A DNA stretch of 64,000 bases, taken from positions 30,082-94,081 of the forward strand of contig JADZCC010000079.1 in assembly GCA_020851785.1 (NCBI GenBank). Reading direction: 5' to 3'. This stretch comes from Anaerolineales bacterium (GTDB taxonomy: Bacteria; Chloroflexota; Anaerolineae; Anaerolineales; Villigracilaceae). Each line of letters opens with the position of its first letter. Within the stretch, counting starts at the first letter, position 1. The notes under the pieces are model-generated. The model was not told the DNA's origin, did no database searches, and worked only from the letters and a program-made list of their open reading frames with translations. The position numbers and the translations under genes were made by a program. Shown piece by piece: positions 1-8,190 of this stretch.

Positions 1-74
1 TGCACGGCCTGGGCGGTGACTTTGGCGGTTTTGGCGTCGAAGATGCGCCCGAGGTAAAAGGTTGAGTCTGCCAT
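1..74 (-). CDS. Start of an unidentified protein, truncated by the window edge
   Basis: Only the first 24 codons are visible, beginning MADSTFYLGRIFDAK. The ATG at 74 is preceded by AGGAGAACTTC, a good ribosome binding site, so this is a real start. An N-terminus with FYLGR followed by a short beta-hairpin-like stretch recalls ATP-binding proteins of the HerA/DUF87 type in Chloroflexota, but the P-loop that would prove it lies outside the window. Function is therefore open. Confidence 0.5.
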   Translation of the reverse strand, partial: MADSTFYLGRIFDAKTAKVTAQAV

Positions 75-175
75 GAAGTTCTCCTAAAATTTTTTCTCAG
101 CATGAGTAGAACAAGCGTACTAGCTTCATACTTTAATCCATTTTAGGCCAAAAGGCAAATCGCCGCAACGGCGGG

Positions 176-203
176 GGTCAGTGATCGGTGGTCAGTGGTC
201 AGT
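176..203. repeat. Four tandem 7-bp units
   Basis: Three units are GGTCAGT and one is the variant GATCGGT, in perfect register over 28 bp. The array lies in a 200-bp gap between the truncated first gene and the nucleotidyltransferase gene. No other signal was seen in this gap apart from a short open stretch antisense to the array that is not recognisable. Confidence 0.6.
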
Positions 204-275
204 TGGGCGATGCCATCAATGCTGTAGAAGAACAAGTCGCCGGGTTGGGTTGTGAGCAAAGTTTCTGTGTGTGGG

Positions 276-935
276 TTATTTTTGTAAGAGCAGGCTTTCG
301 CCAAGTTGATTTAGGTCAGAGATAAATGTTTCCACAGGCGGCGGTTGGATCCAACGAATGGACTGCCAATCTGCATGGGTGGCGGAGCATAAAGCGCGCC
401 CCAAATCTGGCGGGAATACGCCGATGGCCTTGCTCTGCGCGTTTGTGATTGCCTTTCGAACGCTCATCTTTTTTATAAAGCAGAACCCCCAAATATCCGC
501 CAAATCTTTGGGTTCGTTACGATCCAGCAAAGCGGTAATTTTGTTGGCAAGAATGTTTTCCGCGCTATCAATTCTGCCCAGCGTTGGATGATTTTGAATC
601 TCGCCGATCCTTGCCGGTACATCGTTAATCAGTTCGATTTTCAGGGCGATGTCTTGCTCTACAAGATTGAAGCGGGCAAAGCGCTCTTCCTTTAGTAGAA
701 CTTCGCAAGGGTATGATCTGTTCAAAGCTTGGATCAGGCGTTCGGTCCATAAGGTGAAGCGCGAGTCATCATTGACGAAGTAGTCCAGATCGTCTGAAAA
801 ACGATGATGCAGATACGCGCGTGAAGCGGCTGTGCCGCCCGATAAATGAAATTGCGTATCGGCCTGGTTGATTATTTTTATGGCCCGATCTTGAAAGGGG
901 TATAACGTATCGAAATAGTACGAGGGGTTAATCAT
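276..935 (-). CDS. AbiEii/AbiGii-like nucleotidyltransferase (toxin-type)
   Basis: This 219-residue protein has the nucleotidyltransferase signature of the AbiEii family near its N-terminus: a FHLSGGTA glycine turn around residues 29-36, then RFSDDLDYF at about 45-53, whose Asp residues would bind the metal. In the family, such proteins are toxins of type IV abortive-infection systems that transfer nucleotides to RNA. A Lys-rich stretch and a conserved NILANKITALLDR follow, as in the family. Its ATG overlaps the end of the upstream partner gene by 8 bp, so the two are co-translated. Toxicity is inferred, not shown; a metabolic or tRNA-modifying role is possible. Confidence 0.75.
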   Translation of the reverse strand: MINPSYYFDTLYPFQDRAIKIINQADTQFHLSGGTAASRAYLHHRFSDDLDYFVNDDSRFTLWTERLIQALNRSYPCEVLLKEERFARFNLVEQDIALKIELINDVPARIGEIQNHPTLGRIDSAENILANKITALLDRNEPKDLADIWGFCFIKKMSVRKAITNAQSKAIGVFPPDLGRALCSATHADWQSIRWIQPPPVETFISDLNQLGESLLLQK

Positions 936-1221
936 TTAACATCTCTGGGTGTTTGAGGGGTAGCCAGGCGACGAGAAAATCCAAACCACGCACGCGGGTT
1001 TTGGAGCGGATGGACGCTCTCCAGCGAGCCCAATTTTTTATCAATTCTTTATAGCCAATGTACCGAATAATTTCCTCGTAAGGGGCATATTCAAGCAGGC
1101 GACGCGCCGCCCAATCCCTGTTTAAACGCCCACGCGTGGATTGTCCGCTGAGGATTTGGAGAAATTGAGATTCGTCAAGGTCATAATCCCAAACATAGGG
1201 GCAGGGACGCTTGTTTTCCAT
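928..1221 (-). CDS. Small partner of the nucleotidyltransferase, possible antitoxin
   Basis: A 97-residue basic protein starting MENKRPCPYVWDYDLD. It has no DNA-binding motif that I can recognise and does not look like the classic AbiEi antitoxin, which is longer and carries a winged helix. The start at 1221 is chosen because a perfect TATAAT (1228-1233, minus strand) sits 6 nt upstream; a GTG five codons earlier would lie inside that box. The gene overlaps the nucleotidyltransferase gene by 8 bp and precedes it, the usual order for an antitoxin. Similar short proteins often precede AbiEii-like genes in Chloroflexota and Cyanobacteria, as far as I recall. Confidence 0.65.
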   Translation of the reverse strand: MENKRPCPYVWDYDLDESQFLQILSGQSTRGRLNRDWAARRLLEYAPYEEIIRYIGYKELIKNWARWRASIRSKTRVRGLDFLVAWLPLKHPEMLND

Positions 1222-1227
1222 CTTGTA

Positions 1228-1233
1228 ATTATA
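1228..1233 (-). promoter_or_regulatory. -10 box for a leaderless transcript of the toxin-type pair
   Basis: TATAAT on the minus strand, 6 nt before the ATG at 1221. No convincing -35 element is visible 16-18 bp upstream. With a normal -10 to start distance, the mRNA would begin at or next to the ATG. Confidence 0.5.
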
Positions 1234-1295
1234 CACTGCTGAAATTTACGAAAATAGGCGCCGCGCAGGCTACACTGTGGAGTTATTGAGTTAGG

Positions 1296-1553
1296 CTATC
1301 GAAAGAGCAACAGAGTCCATCGCCTAAAAATAACTTTATACATCCACCGATTCAACGACAGCGGACGGTTGTACTCCCCCATCCATGTATCGCGCGTCAG
1401 GAAGCGTCCATCGCTGGGCATGTAATACCTCGCCCTCAGATAGGTCATCCCGCTGGGATCGGTCTGCTCGCCTGTAAAGCCGTAGGCGCTTTGGGCATTT
1501 CCTGTGGTGTGCGTCACAGCGCCGTAGAAGATAAGCAGATTGCCTTTCTGCAG
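1296..1553 (-). pseudogene. Remnant of an RHS-repeat protein
   Basis: The reading frame is bounded by TGA at 1554-1556 and has no proper start. It contains the RHS-repeat-associated core signature: YGFTGEQTDPSGMTYLRARY followed by DGRFLTRDTW and LNRWMY. Intact RHS proteins are over 1000 residues long and carry variable toxic tips after this core. Here the core ends abruptly after NRWMY and continues into unrelated sequence, and everything upstream is missing. This is a fragment left after deletion or a cassette transferred without its body. Its position next to the AbiEii-like pair suggests an accessory island. Confidence 0.8.
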
Positions 1554-1602
1554 TCAGACATTTCATCCCTTTATTTTACCCGCGCCCCTCAAAAATTCCC
1601 TC

Positions 1603-1647
1603 TTGACAAAACAGAATAAATGTTCTATTCTTGTAGAATAAATGTTC
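1603..1647 (+). promoter_or_regulatory. Sigma-70-like promoter with two operator-like boxes
   Basis: TTGACA at 1603-1608 and TATTCT at 1626-1631 are separated by 17 bp. The 12-mer GAATAAATGTTC occurs twice: 1614-1625, filling the spacer, and 1636-1647, just after the -10. The boxes are 22 bp apart, two helical turns, so two repressor dimers would sit on the same face. The box is one base from GAACNNNNGTTC, the LexA site of Gram-positive bacteria. The layout is typical of a repressed promoter. Naming LexA as the repressor is inference. Confidence 0.7.
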
Positions 1648-1679
1648 TAAATCATCAACTTTCAAAAAGGAGCAAAAAG

Positions 1680-2561
1680 ATGACTACTTATCGTCGAGGC
1701 GTTGGAGACGGCATAAAGACGCTCTGGCACAACCTCATTCAAAACCGTCAATTCAATCGCGGCGCGGCCTGGGGTATGATGATCATCGGCGCCCTGCTCG
1801 CCTTTGAAGTTTTCAACTTCAGCACCACGCAATATGCCCTGCACGACATGCTCGGCGACCTGACCTTCGCCGGTTTTCGCTGGGCCAGCATTTTGGCGGT
1901 GGCCTTTTGCGGCATAGATTTTGCCGGAATCGCCCGTATCTTCACGCCCGAACAAGGGCGCGACGAACCCGCCGAAGTCTACTACCTGTTTGGCGCCTGG
2001 GTTTTGGCGGCCGGGTTCAACGCCGCGCTCACCTGGTGGGGCGTTTCCGTCGCCATTCAAACCAATGGAAGCATCCACGCCACCAGCGCCATGAGCGCCG
2101 AAACGCTCACCAAGTTTGTGCCCATTTTTGTCGCGTCCATGGTTTGGCTGGTGCGCGTGCTGATCATTGGCACGTTCTCTTTAGCCGGAGATCGCCTCTT
2201 CACCACAGCCGGAGCGCACGCTCCCATGCGGCCGTACAATGCGCAACCCAAACCCTACCCACAACCACAGCCGCGAGCCAATAATAGCTATCCACAACCG
2301 CGCCCGTCTTATCCTGTTTCGCAAAATCGCACACCGGTTAACCAGCCCACCAATCAACCCATTCTGCGCCCGGCCTCACAAATTGCCCGGCCGGTCAACT
2401 CTGTAAACAACATGCCGACAACCAACAACACCTTCCGCCCTGCGCCCAAGCCCACAATCAATTCGCAACAAACCTCGTTCATGCCGCCCGAGCCAACCTA
2501 TCACCCGGTCAGTTACGGCGCGCGCAATCCCGAAAGCGGAGACCGCCACTACGACGCTTAA
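1680..2561 (+). CDS. Four-helix membrane protein with a Pro/Gln/Asn-rich tail
   Basis: The 293-residue product starts at ATG 1680, with AAGGAG at 1667-1672; an upstream in-frame start at 1620 would fall inside the promoter and is rejected. About four hydrophobic segments span residues 30-60, 75-100, 115-140 and 155-180. The C-terminal third is low-complexity, rich in Pro, Gln and Asn, and presumably unstructured. I do not recognise the family. It is transcribed from the dual-box promoter, and the next gene encodes a lytic transglycosylase. A membrane protein beside a wall-cutting enzyme suggests a channel or conjugation-like component, but this is a guess from context. Confidence 0.75.
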   Translation: MTTYRRGVGDGIKTLWHNLIQNRQFNRGAAWGMMIIGALLAFEVFNFSTTQYALHDMLGDLTFAGFRWASILAVAFCGIDFAGIARIFTPEQGRDEPAEVYYLFGAWVLAAGFNAALTWWGVSVAIQTNGSIHATSAMSAETLTKFVPIFVASMVWLVRVLIIGTFSLAGDRLFTTAGAHAPMRPYNAQPKPYPQPQPRANNSYPQPRPSYPVSQNRTPVNQPTNQPILRPASQIARPVNSVNNMPTTNNTFRPAPKPTINSQQTSFMPPEPTYHPVSYGARNPESGDRHYDA

Positions 2562-2621
2562 TCATTCAATCAATCACTTTCGAGCACGGGTCCTTGAGAC
2601 CCAGAAAAGAGAATAACACGT

Positions 2622-3296
2622 ATGCCCCGCGCTCGCACGACAACCAGCTGGCAAACAGCCGCCTCCCCAGAGGAAGATTATGGGAGCGGCTGTTTCTCTG
2701 GTTTTATGATCATTCCTCTTTCGGTCATTCTAGTCAGCGGATTGCTCGCCAGCCTCGCATTAAACATCCCCTCTGCGGAAAATTTGCAAATGAACAAAAA
2801 CCTCTCGCCGATTTTTACAGCCGAGATTCAATACTGGAGCGGGAGCATCGTCCGCTGGGGCAACGCGGCTGGGCTGGACCCAAACCTGATTGCCACCATC
2901 ATGCAAATCGAATCCTGTGGGAATCCCCGCGCCAAATCCAGCGCTGGCGCGCTGGGACTCTTTCAAGTCATGCCGTTTCACTTTCAGCTTTTAGACAATC
3001 CCTACAACCCGGAGACCAATGCCGAGCGCGGACTGGCTTATCTCAAACGTTCGCTGGAAACCGCCAACGGAAACGCGCGCCTGGCCCTGGCTGGGTATAA
3101 CGGCGGCATCGGGCTGATTGGCCGCACGGAATGGGCCTGGCCTGCCGAAACGAAGCGCTATGTTCAATTTGGCGAACCCATTTACAGCGCGGCCCGAAGC
3201 GGGTCTTCATCCAGTGAAGCGCTACAAAATTGGTACGTTCAATATGGGGTTAGTTTATGCAGGCAGGCGAATCGTCAATTGGGGTTAACGCAATAA
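2622..3296 (+). CDS. Membrane-anchored lytic transglycosylase (SLT domain)
   Basis: A 224-residue protein with one N-terminal membrane helix (about residues 27-46) and an SLT domain in the C-terminal half. The catalytic region is clear: IMQIES with the active-site Glu near residue 92, then SSAGALGLFQVMP and the ALAGYNGG motif. Such enzymes cleave peptidoglycan between MurNAc and GlcNAc, either in turnover or to open the wall for a secretion machine. It follows the four-helix membrane protein by 60 bp and is probably in the same operator-controlled transcript. Its last 12 bp overlap the end of the convergent histidine kinase gene. Confidence 0.88.
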   Translation: MPRARTTTSWQTAASPEEDYGSGCFSGFMIIPLSVILVSGLLASLALNIPSAENLQMNKNLSPIFTAEIQYWSGSIVRWGNAAGLDPNLIATIMQIESCGNPRAKSSAGALGLFQVMPFHFQLLDNPYNPETNAERGLAYLKRSLETANGNARLALAGYNGGIGLIGRTEWAWPAETKRYVQFGEPIYSAARSGSSSSEALQNWYVQYGVSLCRQANRQLGLTQ

Positions 3297-4652
3297 CGCC
3301 AGCCAGATCGCAAAGGTGGAGCCTTTGCCCACTTTTGATTCCACTTTGAGTTGCCCGCCGTGATGTTCCACAATCCATTGCACGATGGACAAGCCCAACC
3401 CAAAGCCGCTGAAGGCCGAACGCGTGCGCGATTTTTCGGCGCGATAAAAGCGATCGAAGATGTGCGGCAAATCTTCCGCCGGAATGCCCGGGCCGGTATC
3501 GCGCACGGTCAGGCGGACTTGTTCCCCAATTTTTGCCAACCCTAAAAAGACTTCGCCGCCCTGAGGCGTATATTGAATTGCATTGGCCACCAAATTCAGC
3601 AAAACCTGTTTCAGGCGGTCGCGGTCTCCATTGACGATGACTTGATCAATGTCATTCAAATGAAGCGTCACTTTATTTTTGGCCAGCACCTGCATTTCAG
3701 TGAACACTTCGGTTAGGAGCAAGTCCAATTCCACCGGCGCAAAATTTAACGCCAACTTGCCCGATTCAGCCTGCGCCAACATGAGCAGACCGCCCACCAG
3801 ACGCGAAAGCCGCCCCGCTTCTTGATCAATGCTTGTTAGCGATTCTTCATCCGCTTGTTTCATGCGACGGATCAAATCCACGTTGCCTTTAATCACCGTC
3901 AACGGCGTGCGTAGTTCATGGCTGACATCCGCCAAAAAACGCTGTTGCGAAGTAAACAGCGATTCCAAACGCTCCAGCGTCTGGTTCACCGACTCGACCA
4001 AATTTCCAATCTCATCGTTGCGCCTGCCGGAGGAAGGGATGCGCCGCGAAAGATCATCGGCGTGGTTAATTTGATCCACCGCGTTGGTAATCACTTCCAG
4101 CGAATCAGTGGCGCGTCCCAACAACGCCCACGAGCCAATCGCCGCCAATGCCACAGCCACAATGGCCACAACCATCATCACCGAAAGCAAAGCCCGTTGA
4201 GAAGCGTCCACCACGGTCAGACTGGTGCCAACTTGCAAAGTTCCAATTTTATGCGTGCCCACTATCAGCGGAACGGTTAGCACGCGCAAATGCACCGCGT
4301 ACACCCACGAATCATGATAGAGCGTTTTGCCGGTCTTCAAGGCGTCCGCATCCAAAGGCTCGGTCAGCGCTGAAATGCTGGGAGAAGCCGTCACCAGTTT
4401 GCCGTCCTGCCCCCACACTTGCACATACGCATTGGAGGCCATATCCAAAGGCGGCAGGCTGATTAAGTTCAACTCCCCCACTGCGTTCACGCGCATCACT
4501 TTTGTAATATCATGGACGACGTTGGCCAACATGGTGTCCACCTGATTTAACAAAATCACGTTGATTAAGAAAAAAACGACCACGCCAAAGACGAGGAGGA
4601 TGCCGCCCATAAACAGCGAATAGAGCATGGTCAAGCGCAAGCGTAAAGACAT
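3285..4652 (-). CDS. Sensor histidine kinase, HAMP-HisKA-HATPase type
   Basis: The 455-residue product has two membrane helices (about 8-35 and 155-178) flanking an extracytoplasmic sensor of about 120 residues, a HAMP linker, a HisKA helix with SHELRTP (phosphorylated His245), and an HATPase domain with N box LVANAIQYT, DTGPGIP and a GFGLGLSIV G2 box. It should phosphorylate the OmpR-type regulator encoded upstream at 4968-5645. The two genes are in the order regulator then kinase, but a 315-bp gap with a terminator and a repeat separates them, so the kinase may have its own promoter. The signal sensed is not evident. Confidence 0.92.
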   Translation of the reverse strand: MSLRLRLTMLYSLFMGGILLVFGVVVFFLINVILLNQVDTMLANVVHDITKVMRVNAVGELNLISLPPLDMASNAYVQVWGQDGKLVTASPSISALTEPLDADALKTGKTLYHDSWVYAVHLRVLTVPLIVGTHKIGTLQVGTSLTVVDASQRALLSVMMVVAIVAVALAAIGSWALLGRATDSLEVITNAVDQINHADDLSRRIPSSGRRNDEIGNLVESVNQTLERLESLFTSQQRFLADVSHELRTPLTVIKGNVDLIRRMKQADEESLTSIDQEAGRLSRLVGGLLMLAQAESGKLALNFAPVELDLLLTEVFTEMQVLAKNKVTLHLNDIDQVIVNGDRDRLKQVLLNLVANAIQYTPQGGEVFLGLAKIGEQVRLTVRDTGPGIPAEDLPHIFDRFYRAEKSRTRSAFSGFGLGLSIVQWIVEHHGGQLKVESKVGKGSTFAIWLALLR

Positions 4653-4764
4653 GGGGAAAGTCTAATCCTTTTTGTTTAAGCCAGCCTAAGAACGTTGCAA
4701 GACGCGGGCTTTCACTTTGCGCCTTTACGTTAAATCTCCGGGTTTAGAATAAACGCTAACCACC

Positions 4765-4863
4765 GGATACTTTTCTTTTGGGACGCAGATTTACGCGGAA
4801 AACGCGGATATTTTTGAGAAAAAAGGTGATTTTTCCGCGTCCATGCTCGTCCGCGTCCAATTT
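4765..4863. repeat. Dispersed repeat, copy 1
   Basis: This stretch, with CTTTTCTTTTGGGACGC, TTACGCGGAAAACGCGG and CCGCGTCCAATTTA, recurs in inverted orientation at 25931-26012 and as a shorter form at 23326-23362. It holds internal complementary halves (CGCGGAAAA and TTTTCCGCG). No reading frame is present. It occupies the gap between the response regulator and kinase genes; the rest of that 315-bp gap holds a terminator and nothing else recognised. Confidence 0.7.
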
Positions 4864-4886
4864 AGAAACTGTCAGATCACTAGAAT

Positions 4887-4939
4887 AAAAAAAGCCGTAG
4901 AATTCTCGCGCCATCGTTAAACGGGTCTGAACTCTACGG
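4887..4939 (-). terminator. Terminator after the response regulator gene
   Basis: On the minus strand CCGTAGAGTTC (4939-4929) pairs with GAATTCTACGG (4905-4895), and seven T residues follow (4893-4887). It begins 28 bp after the regulator stop codon, so it should separate this transcript from the downstream kinase gene. Confidence 0.75.
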
Positions 4940-4967
4940 GGAACTTAACGCAAAAGCCGAACGAACT

Positions 4968-5645
4968 TCAGGGAGTCTCGCGCAGGACATACCCCACGCC
5001 GCGCACCGTATGGATCAGGCGAATCTCTCCGGCGCCTTCCAACTTCTGGCGCAGGTAGCGGATGTACACTTCCAGCACATTGCTTTCGCCGCCAAAATCA
5101 TAGCCCCACACGCGGTCAAAAATCACCTCGCGGGTTAAGACCTGCTTGGGATGACGTAAAAACAATTCCAGCAGTTCATATTCCTTGGCCGTCAGCGCCA
5201 CCACGCGAGCGCCGCGCGAAGCCTGCCGCGAACCGGTATCCAGCGAAAGGTCGGCAAACTTCAAAACCGGCACGCGTTCCGGTTGTGTGCGTCGCAATAG
5301 CGCCCGCACCCGCGCCAACAATTCATCCAGGTTAAACGGCTTGACCATATAATCATCCGCGCCCGCATCCAACCCTTGAATGCGATCCTGCACCGTATCT
5401 TTGGCAGTCAACATCAAAATCGGAATGGAGCCGCCCGTGCGAAGCCGATGACAAACTTCCAGCCCGTCCATGCCCGGCAACATCCAATCCAAAATCACCA
5501 AATCCGGCGTATGGTCGCGCGCCGCAATCAACCCCATGCGGCCATCCAGAGCGGTATCCACCGTATAGCCTTCATATGCCAGTCCGCGTTGTAATAATTT
5601 TAAAATCGCTTGATCGTCTTCAATAATCAGGATGCGCTCATTCAT
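4968..5645 (-). CDS. OmpR/PhoB-family response regulator
   Basis: A 225-residue regulator with an N-terminal receiver domain (acidic pair D10-D11, phosphoacceptor D53 in [12 protein letters not shown], conserved Thr in LMLTAKD, Lys in VKPF) and a C-terminal winged-helix DNA-binding domain ending in the usual [10 protein letters not shown]. The partner kinase is encoded immediately downstream on the same strand, beyond a terminator. The ATG at 5645 has GGAGTACCGGCC before it. Target genes cannot be deduced; no clear direct repeats of a PhoB-like box are seen nearby. Confidence 0.93.
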   Translation of the reverse strand: MNERILIIEDDQAILKLLQRGLAYEGYTVDTALDGRMGLIAARDHTPDLVILDWMLPGMDGLEVCHRLRTGGSIPILMLTAKDTVQDRIQGLDAGADDYMVKPFNLDELLARVRALLRRTQPERVPVLKFADLSLDTGSRQASRGARVVALTAKEYELLELFLRHPKQVLTREVIFDRVWGYDFGGESNVLEVYIRYLRQKLEGAGEIRLIHTVRGVGYVLRETP

Positions 5646-5693
5646 GGCCGGTACTCCTGCTAAAAATATACCACAATTTGGTAGAATGAAATT

Positions 5694-6293
5694 ATGCCCT
5701 TGAGCAAACGTCTCTTTGATCTTTTCTTTTCATTCATTGCAATTCTCCTGCTTTGGCCCATCCTCTGCATCGTTGCGCTTTTGATTCGCATCTTCATCGG
5801 CGCTCCGATTCTCTTCAAACAACAACGCCCCGGACACCAAGCCAGGCCCTTCTTCATTTACAAATTTCGGACGATGACCAACCGCCGCGACTCAAGCGGA
5901 AGCCTGCTCCCGGACGCCGAGCGTTTAACGCCGCTGGGGCATTTTCTCCGCGCCTTCTCGCTCGACGAATTGCCCGAACTCTTCAACATCCTGCGCGGCG
6001 AAATGAGCTTCGTCGGCCCGCGCCCCCTGCTGATGCAATATCTCCCGCTCTATTCCCCCGAACAAGCCCGCCGCCACGCCATGCCCCCCGGCCTCACCGG
6101 CTGGGCCCAAATTAACGGGCGCAACGCCATCTCCTGGCCCGAAAAATTCAACTACGACCTTTGGTACATAGACCATTGGTCCTTCTGGCTGGATCTAAAA
6201 ATCATCCTGCTCACCGCCTGGAAGGTCCTCAAACGCGAGGGCATTTCCCAAACCGGCACAGCCACCACCGAATATTTCAAAGGCGAGCGTTGA
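5694..6293 (+). CDS. Monotopic phosphoglycosyl transferase (PglC/WcaJ-type sugar transferase)
   Basis: The 199-residue protein has one N-terminal re-entrant hydrophobic helix (residues 12-32) and the bacterial sugar-transferase domain: [13 protein letters not shown] with the catalytic Asp-Glu pair, [19 protein letters not shown] and NYDLWYI. It would move a sugar-1-phosphate from a UDP-sugar to undecaprenyl phosphate, the first committed step of a capsule or other glycan. Its size is that of the short PglC form without extra membrane helices. Divergent from the response regulator; a TAGAAT at 5682-5687 lies 6 nt before ATG, with no ribosome binding site, suggesting a leaderless mRNA. Confidence 0.92.
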   Translation: MPLSKRLFDLFFSFIAILLLWPILCIVALLIRIFIGAPILFKQQRPGHQARPFFIYKFRTMTNRRDSSGSLLPDAERLTPLGHFLRAFSLDELPELFNILRGEMSFVGPRPLLMQYLPLYSPEQARRHAMPPGLTGWAQINGRNAISWPEKFNYDLWYIDHWSFWLDLKIILLTAWKVLKREGISQTGTATTEYFKGER

Positions 6294-6358
6294 AAACCTG
6301 CGTTGTAGAATTCAATCCTCCAGCGTAAAATCAAGCCATCCCAACGCGAGGAGCGCCC

Positions 6359-7285
6359 ATGCTAACGATTTACAAAACGACGGAACAGGGGTTGGAAAAA
6401 ATTGAGAACATGGCCAACGGCGCCTGGGTCAACGTGGCCAACCCCACGTCGGACGAAATTGAAAAAATAATCGGCTGGGGCATGGAGATGGACTACATCA
6501 ACTACGCCCTCGATCAGGACGAAATGGCGCGCATGGAGCGCAACGAAGACTACACGTTTATCCTCGTGCGCATTCCAATTCACCAGCCTGAAAGCGACGT
6601 ACCTTTCATCACTGTGCCTTTGGGCATTATGATTTTAGGCAATCGCATTCTCACGCTCTGCCGCACCGAAAGCGATATCTTCAAAGCCCTCACCAACGGA
6701 AAGCATCGTCACCTCAAAACTGGCAAGCGCTATCGGCTGGCTTTATACATCTTTCTTGAAACTGCGGCCCGCTATTTAAACCTCCTGCGCGAGATCAACC
6801 GCGCCACCGAACGGGTGGAAGACCAATTGCAAAAATCCACGCGCAACCGCGAAGTGCTGGAACTGCTCAAATATCAAAAAAGCCTGACGTACTTTGCCAC
6901 CGCCCTGCGCTCCAACGAAGTGATGATGGAACGCGTCCAACGCACGCAAATTTTCAATTACTACGAAGAAGATCAGGATTTGCTCGAAGACGTGCTGACC
7001 GAAAATCAACAAGCGATCCAAATGACCAGCATCGCCACCGAAATCCTCTCCGGCATGATGGACGCCTTCGCCTCGATCATCTCCAACAATTTAAACGCGG
7101 TGATGAAAGTCCTCGCCGCGCTCACCATCATCCTCAACATGCCCGCCATCGTCGCCTCTTTTTACGGAATGAACGTCGTTTTACCCGGCGCGGAACATCC
7201 GCTGGCATTTCTCAACGTCATCGGTTTGTCGCTGGCGCTTACCGCCATCGCAACTTTCATCTTTTATAAACGAGATTGGTTTTAG
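6359..7285 (+). CDS. corA: CorA-family divalent cation transporter
   Basis: A 308-residue CorA protein: a cytoplasmic alpha/beta N-terminal domain, a long helical stalk (about 150-240), and two C-terminal membrane helices joined by the diagnostic YGMNV loop followed by an acidic EHP segment. It forms a pentameric channel for Mg2+ (or Co2+/Ni2+) across the inner membrane. The C-terminus KRDWF carries the usual basic end. ATG at 6359 is preceded by GAGGAGC. The SMP-30 gene begins 4 bp after its stop, so the two are probably co-transcribed. Confidence 0.92.
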   Translation: MLTIYKTTEQGLEKIENMANGAWVNVANPTSDEIEKIIGWGMEMDYINYALDQDEMARMERNEDYTFILVRIPIHQPESDVPFITVPLGIMILGNRILTLCRTESDIFKALTNGKHRHLKTGKRYRLALYIFLETAARYLNLLREINRATERVEDQLQKSTRNREVLELLKYQKSLTYFATALRSNEVMMERVQRTQIFNYYEEDQDLLEDVLTENQQAIQMTSIATEILSGMMDAFASIISNNLNAVMKVLAALTIILNMPAIVASFYGMNVVLPGAEHPLAFLNVIGLSLALTAIATFIFYKRDWF

Positions 7286-7288
7286 CTC

Positions 7289-8143
7289 ATGCAGGCACAA
7301 TTGATTTTCGACGCGCAAGCCACGCTGGGCGAAGGCCCGACTTGGGACGCAAAAACCCAAACCTTATACTGGGTGGACATCCTCAGCCAAAAAATCTACG
7401 CCGGAGCAGATCTGCTCGCCGAGTTGGACCAATCAATTGGGTTCATCGCTCCTTGTAAAAACGGGAATCTCGTTGTGGGCAAACGCTCCAGTTTTGTGGA
7501 GTTCAATCTGCACACCCAACAAGAGACTCTACTCGCCACTCTTGCGACTGAACCGGCCACCAACCGCGTGAACGACGGCAAATGCGACCCAGCCGGCCGT
7601 TTGCTGGCCGGCACAATGGACAACCATGAAACCGACCCCAGCGGAACTTTATATTCATATGACGGCAAACAAGTTACGCCATTAATTGAAAAAGTGACCA
7701 TCTCCAATGGGCTGACCTGGAGCCCCGATTACAAAACGCTCTATTACATTGATACGCCGACGCGTATCGTCAGAGCGTATGAGTACGATCGCAATACCGG
7801 ACAAATCGCCAACCCGCGCACCGCGCTTCAAATTGACAGCGCCCTAGGCTGGCCCGACGGCATGACCTCTGACATGGACGGCAATTTATGGATCGCCCTC
7901 TGGGGCGGCGCACAAGTCACCAAATGGAATCCACACAGCGGAAAACTGCTGGAGCAGATCGCCTTCCCCGCCTTGCAACCTTCCTGTCCGGTGTTCGGTG
8001 GAAAAGATAGGAACGAGTTGTACGTCACCTCCGCCCGCAAAGGGATGAGCGAGCCCGACCTAAAAAAATATCCGCTCTCCGGCGGGCTGTTCAAAGTGGA
8101 AACCAGAGTAACAGGAATACCCACCTTTGAGTTTAACCATTAA
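7289..8143 (+). CDS. SMP-30/gluconolactonase-family beta-propeller
   Basis: A 284-residue six-bladed propeller. Family residues are visible: LGEGPTWD near the N-terminus with the metal-binding Glu, RVNDGKCDPAGRLLAGTM in the middle, ISNGLTWSPD, and GWPDGMTSDMDGNLWIALWGG with the catalytic Asp. Family members hydrolyse sugar lactones or related esters and need a divalent metal. Adjacent to corA with 4 bp between, which suggests shared transcription but not a shared pathway. The precise substrate is unknown. A bidirectional terminator follows. Confidence 0.88.
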   Translation: MQAQLIFDAQATLGEGPTWDAKTQTLYWVDILSQKIYAGADLLAELDQSIGFIAPCKNGNLVVGKRSSFVEFNLHTQQETLLATLATEPATNRVNDGKCDPAGRLLAGTMDNHETDPSGTLYSYDGKQVTPLIEKVTISNGLTWSPDYKTLYYIDTPTRIVRAYEYDRNTGQIANPRTALQIDSALGWPDGMTSDMDGNLWIALWGGAQVTKWNPHSGKLLEQIAFPALQPSCPVFGGKDRNELYVTSARKGMSEPDLKKYPLSGGLFKVETRVTGIPTFEFNH

Positions 8144-8160
8144 CTTCGGCTTAAATAAAA

Positions 8161-8190
8161 AACAGCCGCCAGAAATTTGGCGGCTGTTTT
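8161..8190. terminator. Bidirectional terminator
   Basis: ACAGCCGCCA (8162-8171) pairs with TGGCGGCTGT (8178-8187) around a 6-nt loop, with A-rich and T-rich flanks on both sides. It serves the SMP-30 gene on the plus strand and the coiled-coil gene on the minus strand. Confidence 0.88.

Noticed and set aside
1620..1679. Earlier start of the four-helix membrane protein
   Set aside because: It would place the start inside the promoter and operator; ATG 1680 has AAGGAG at the right distance.
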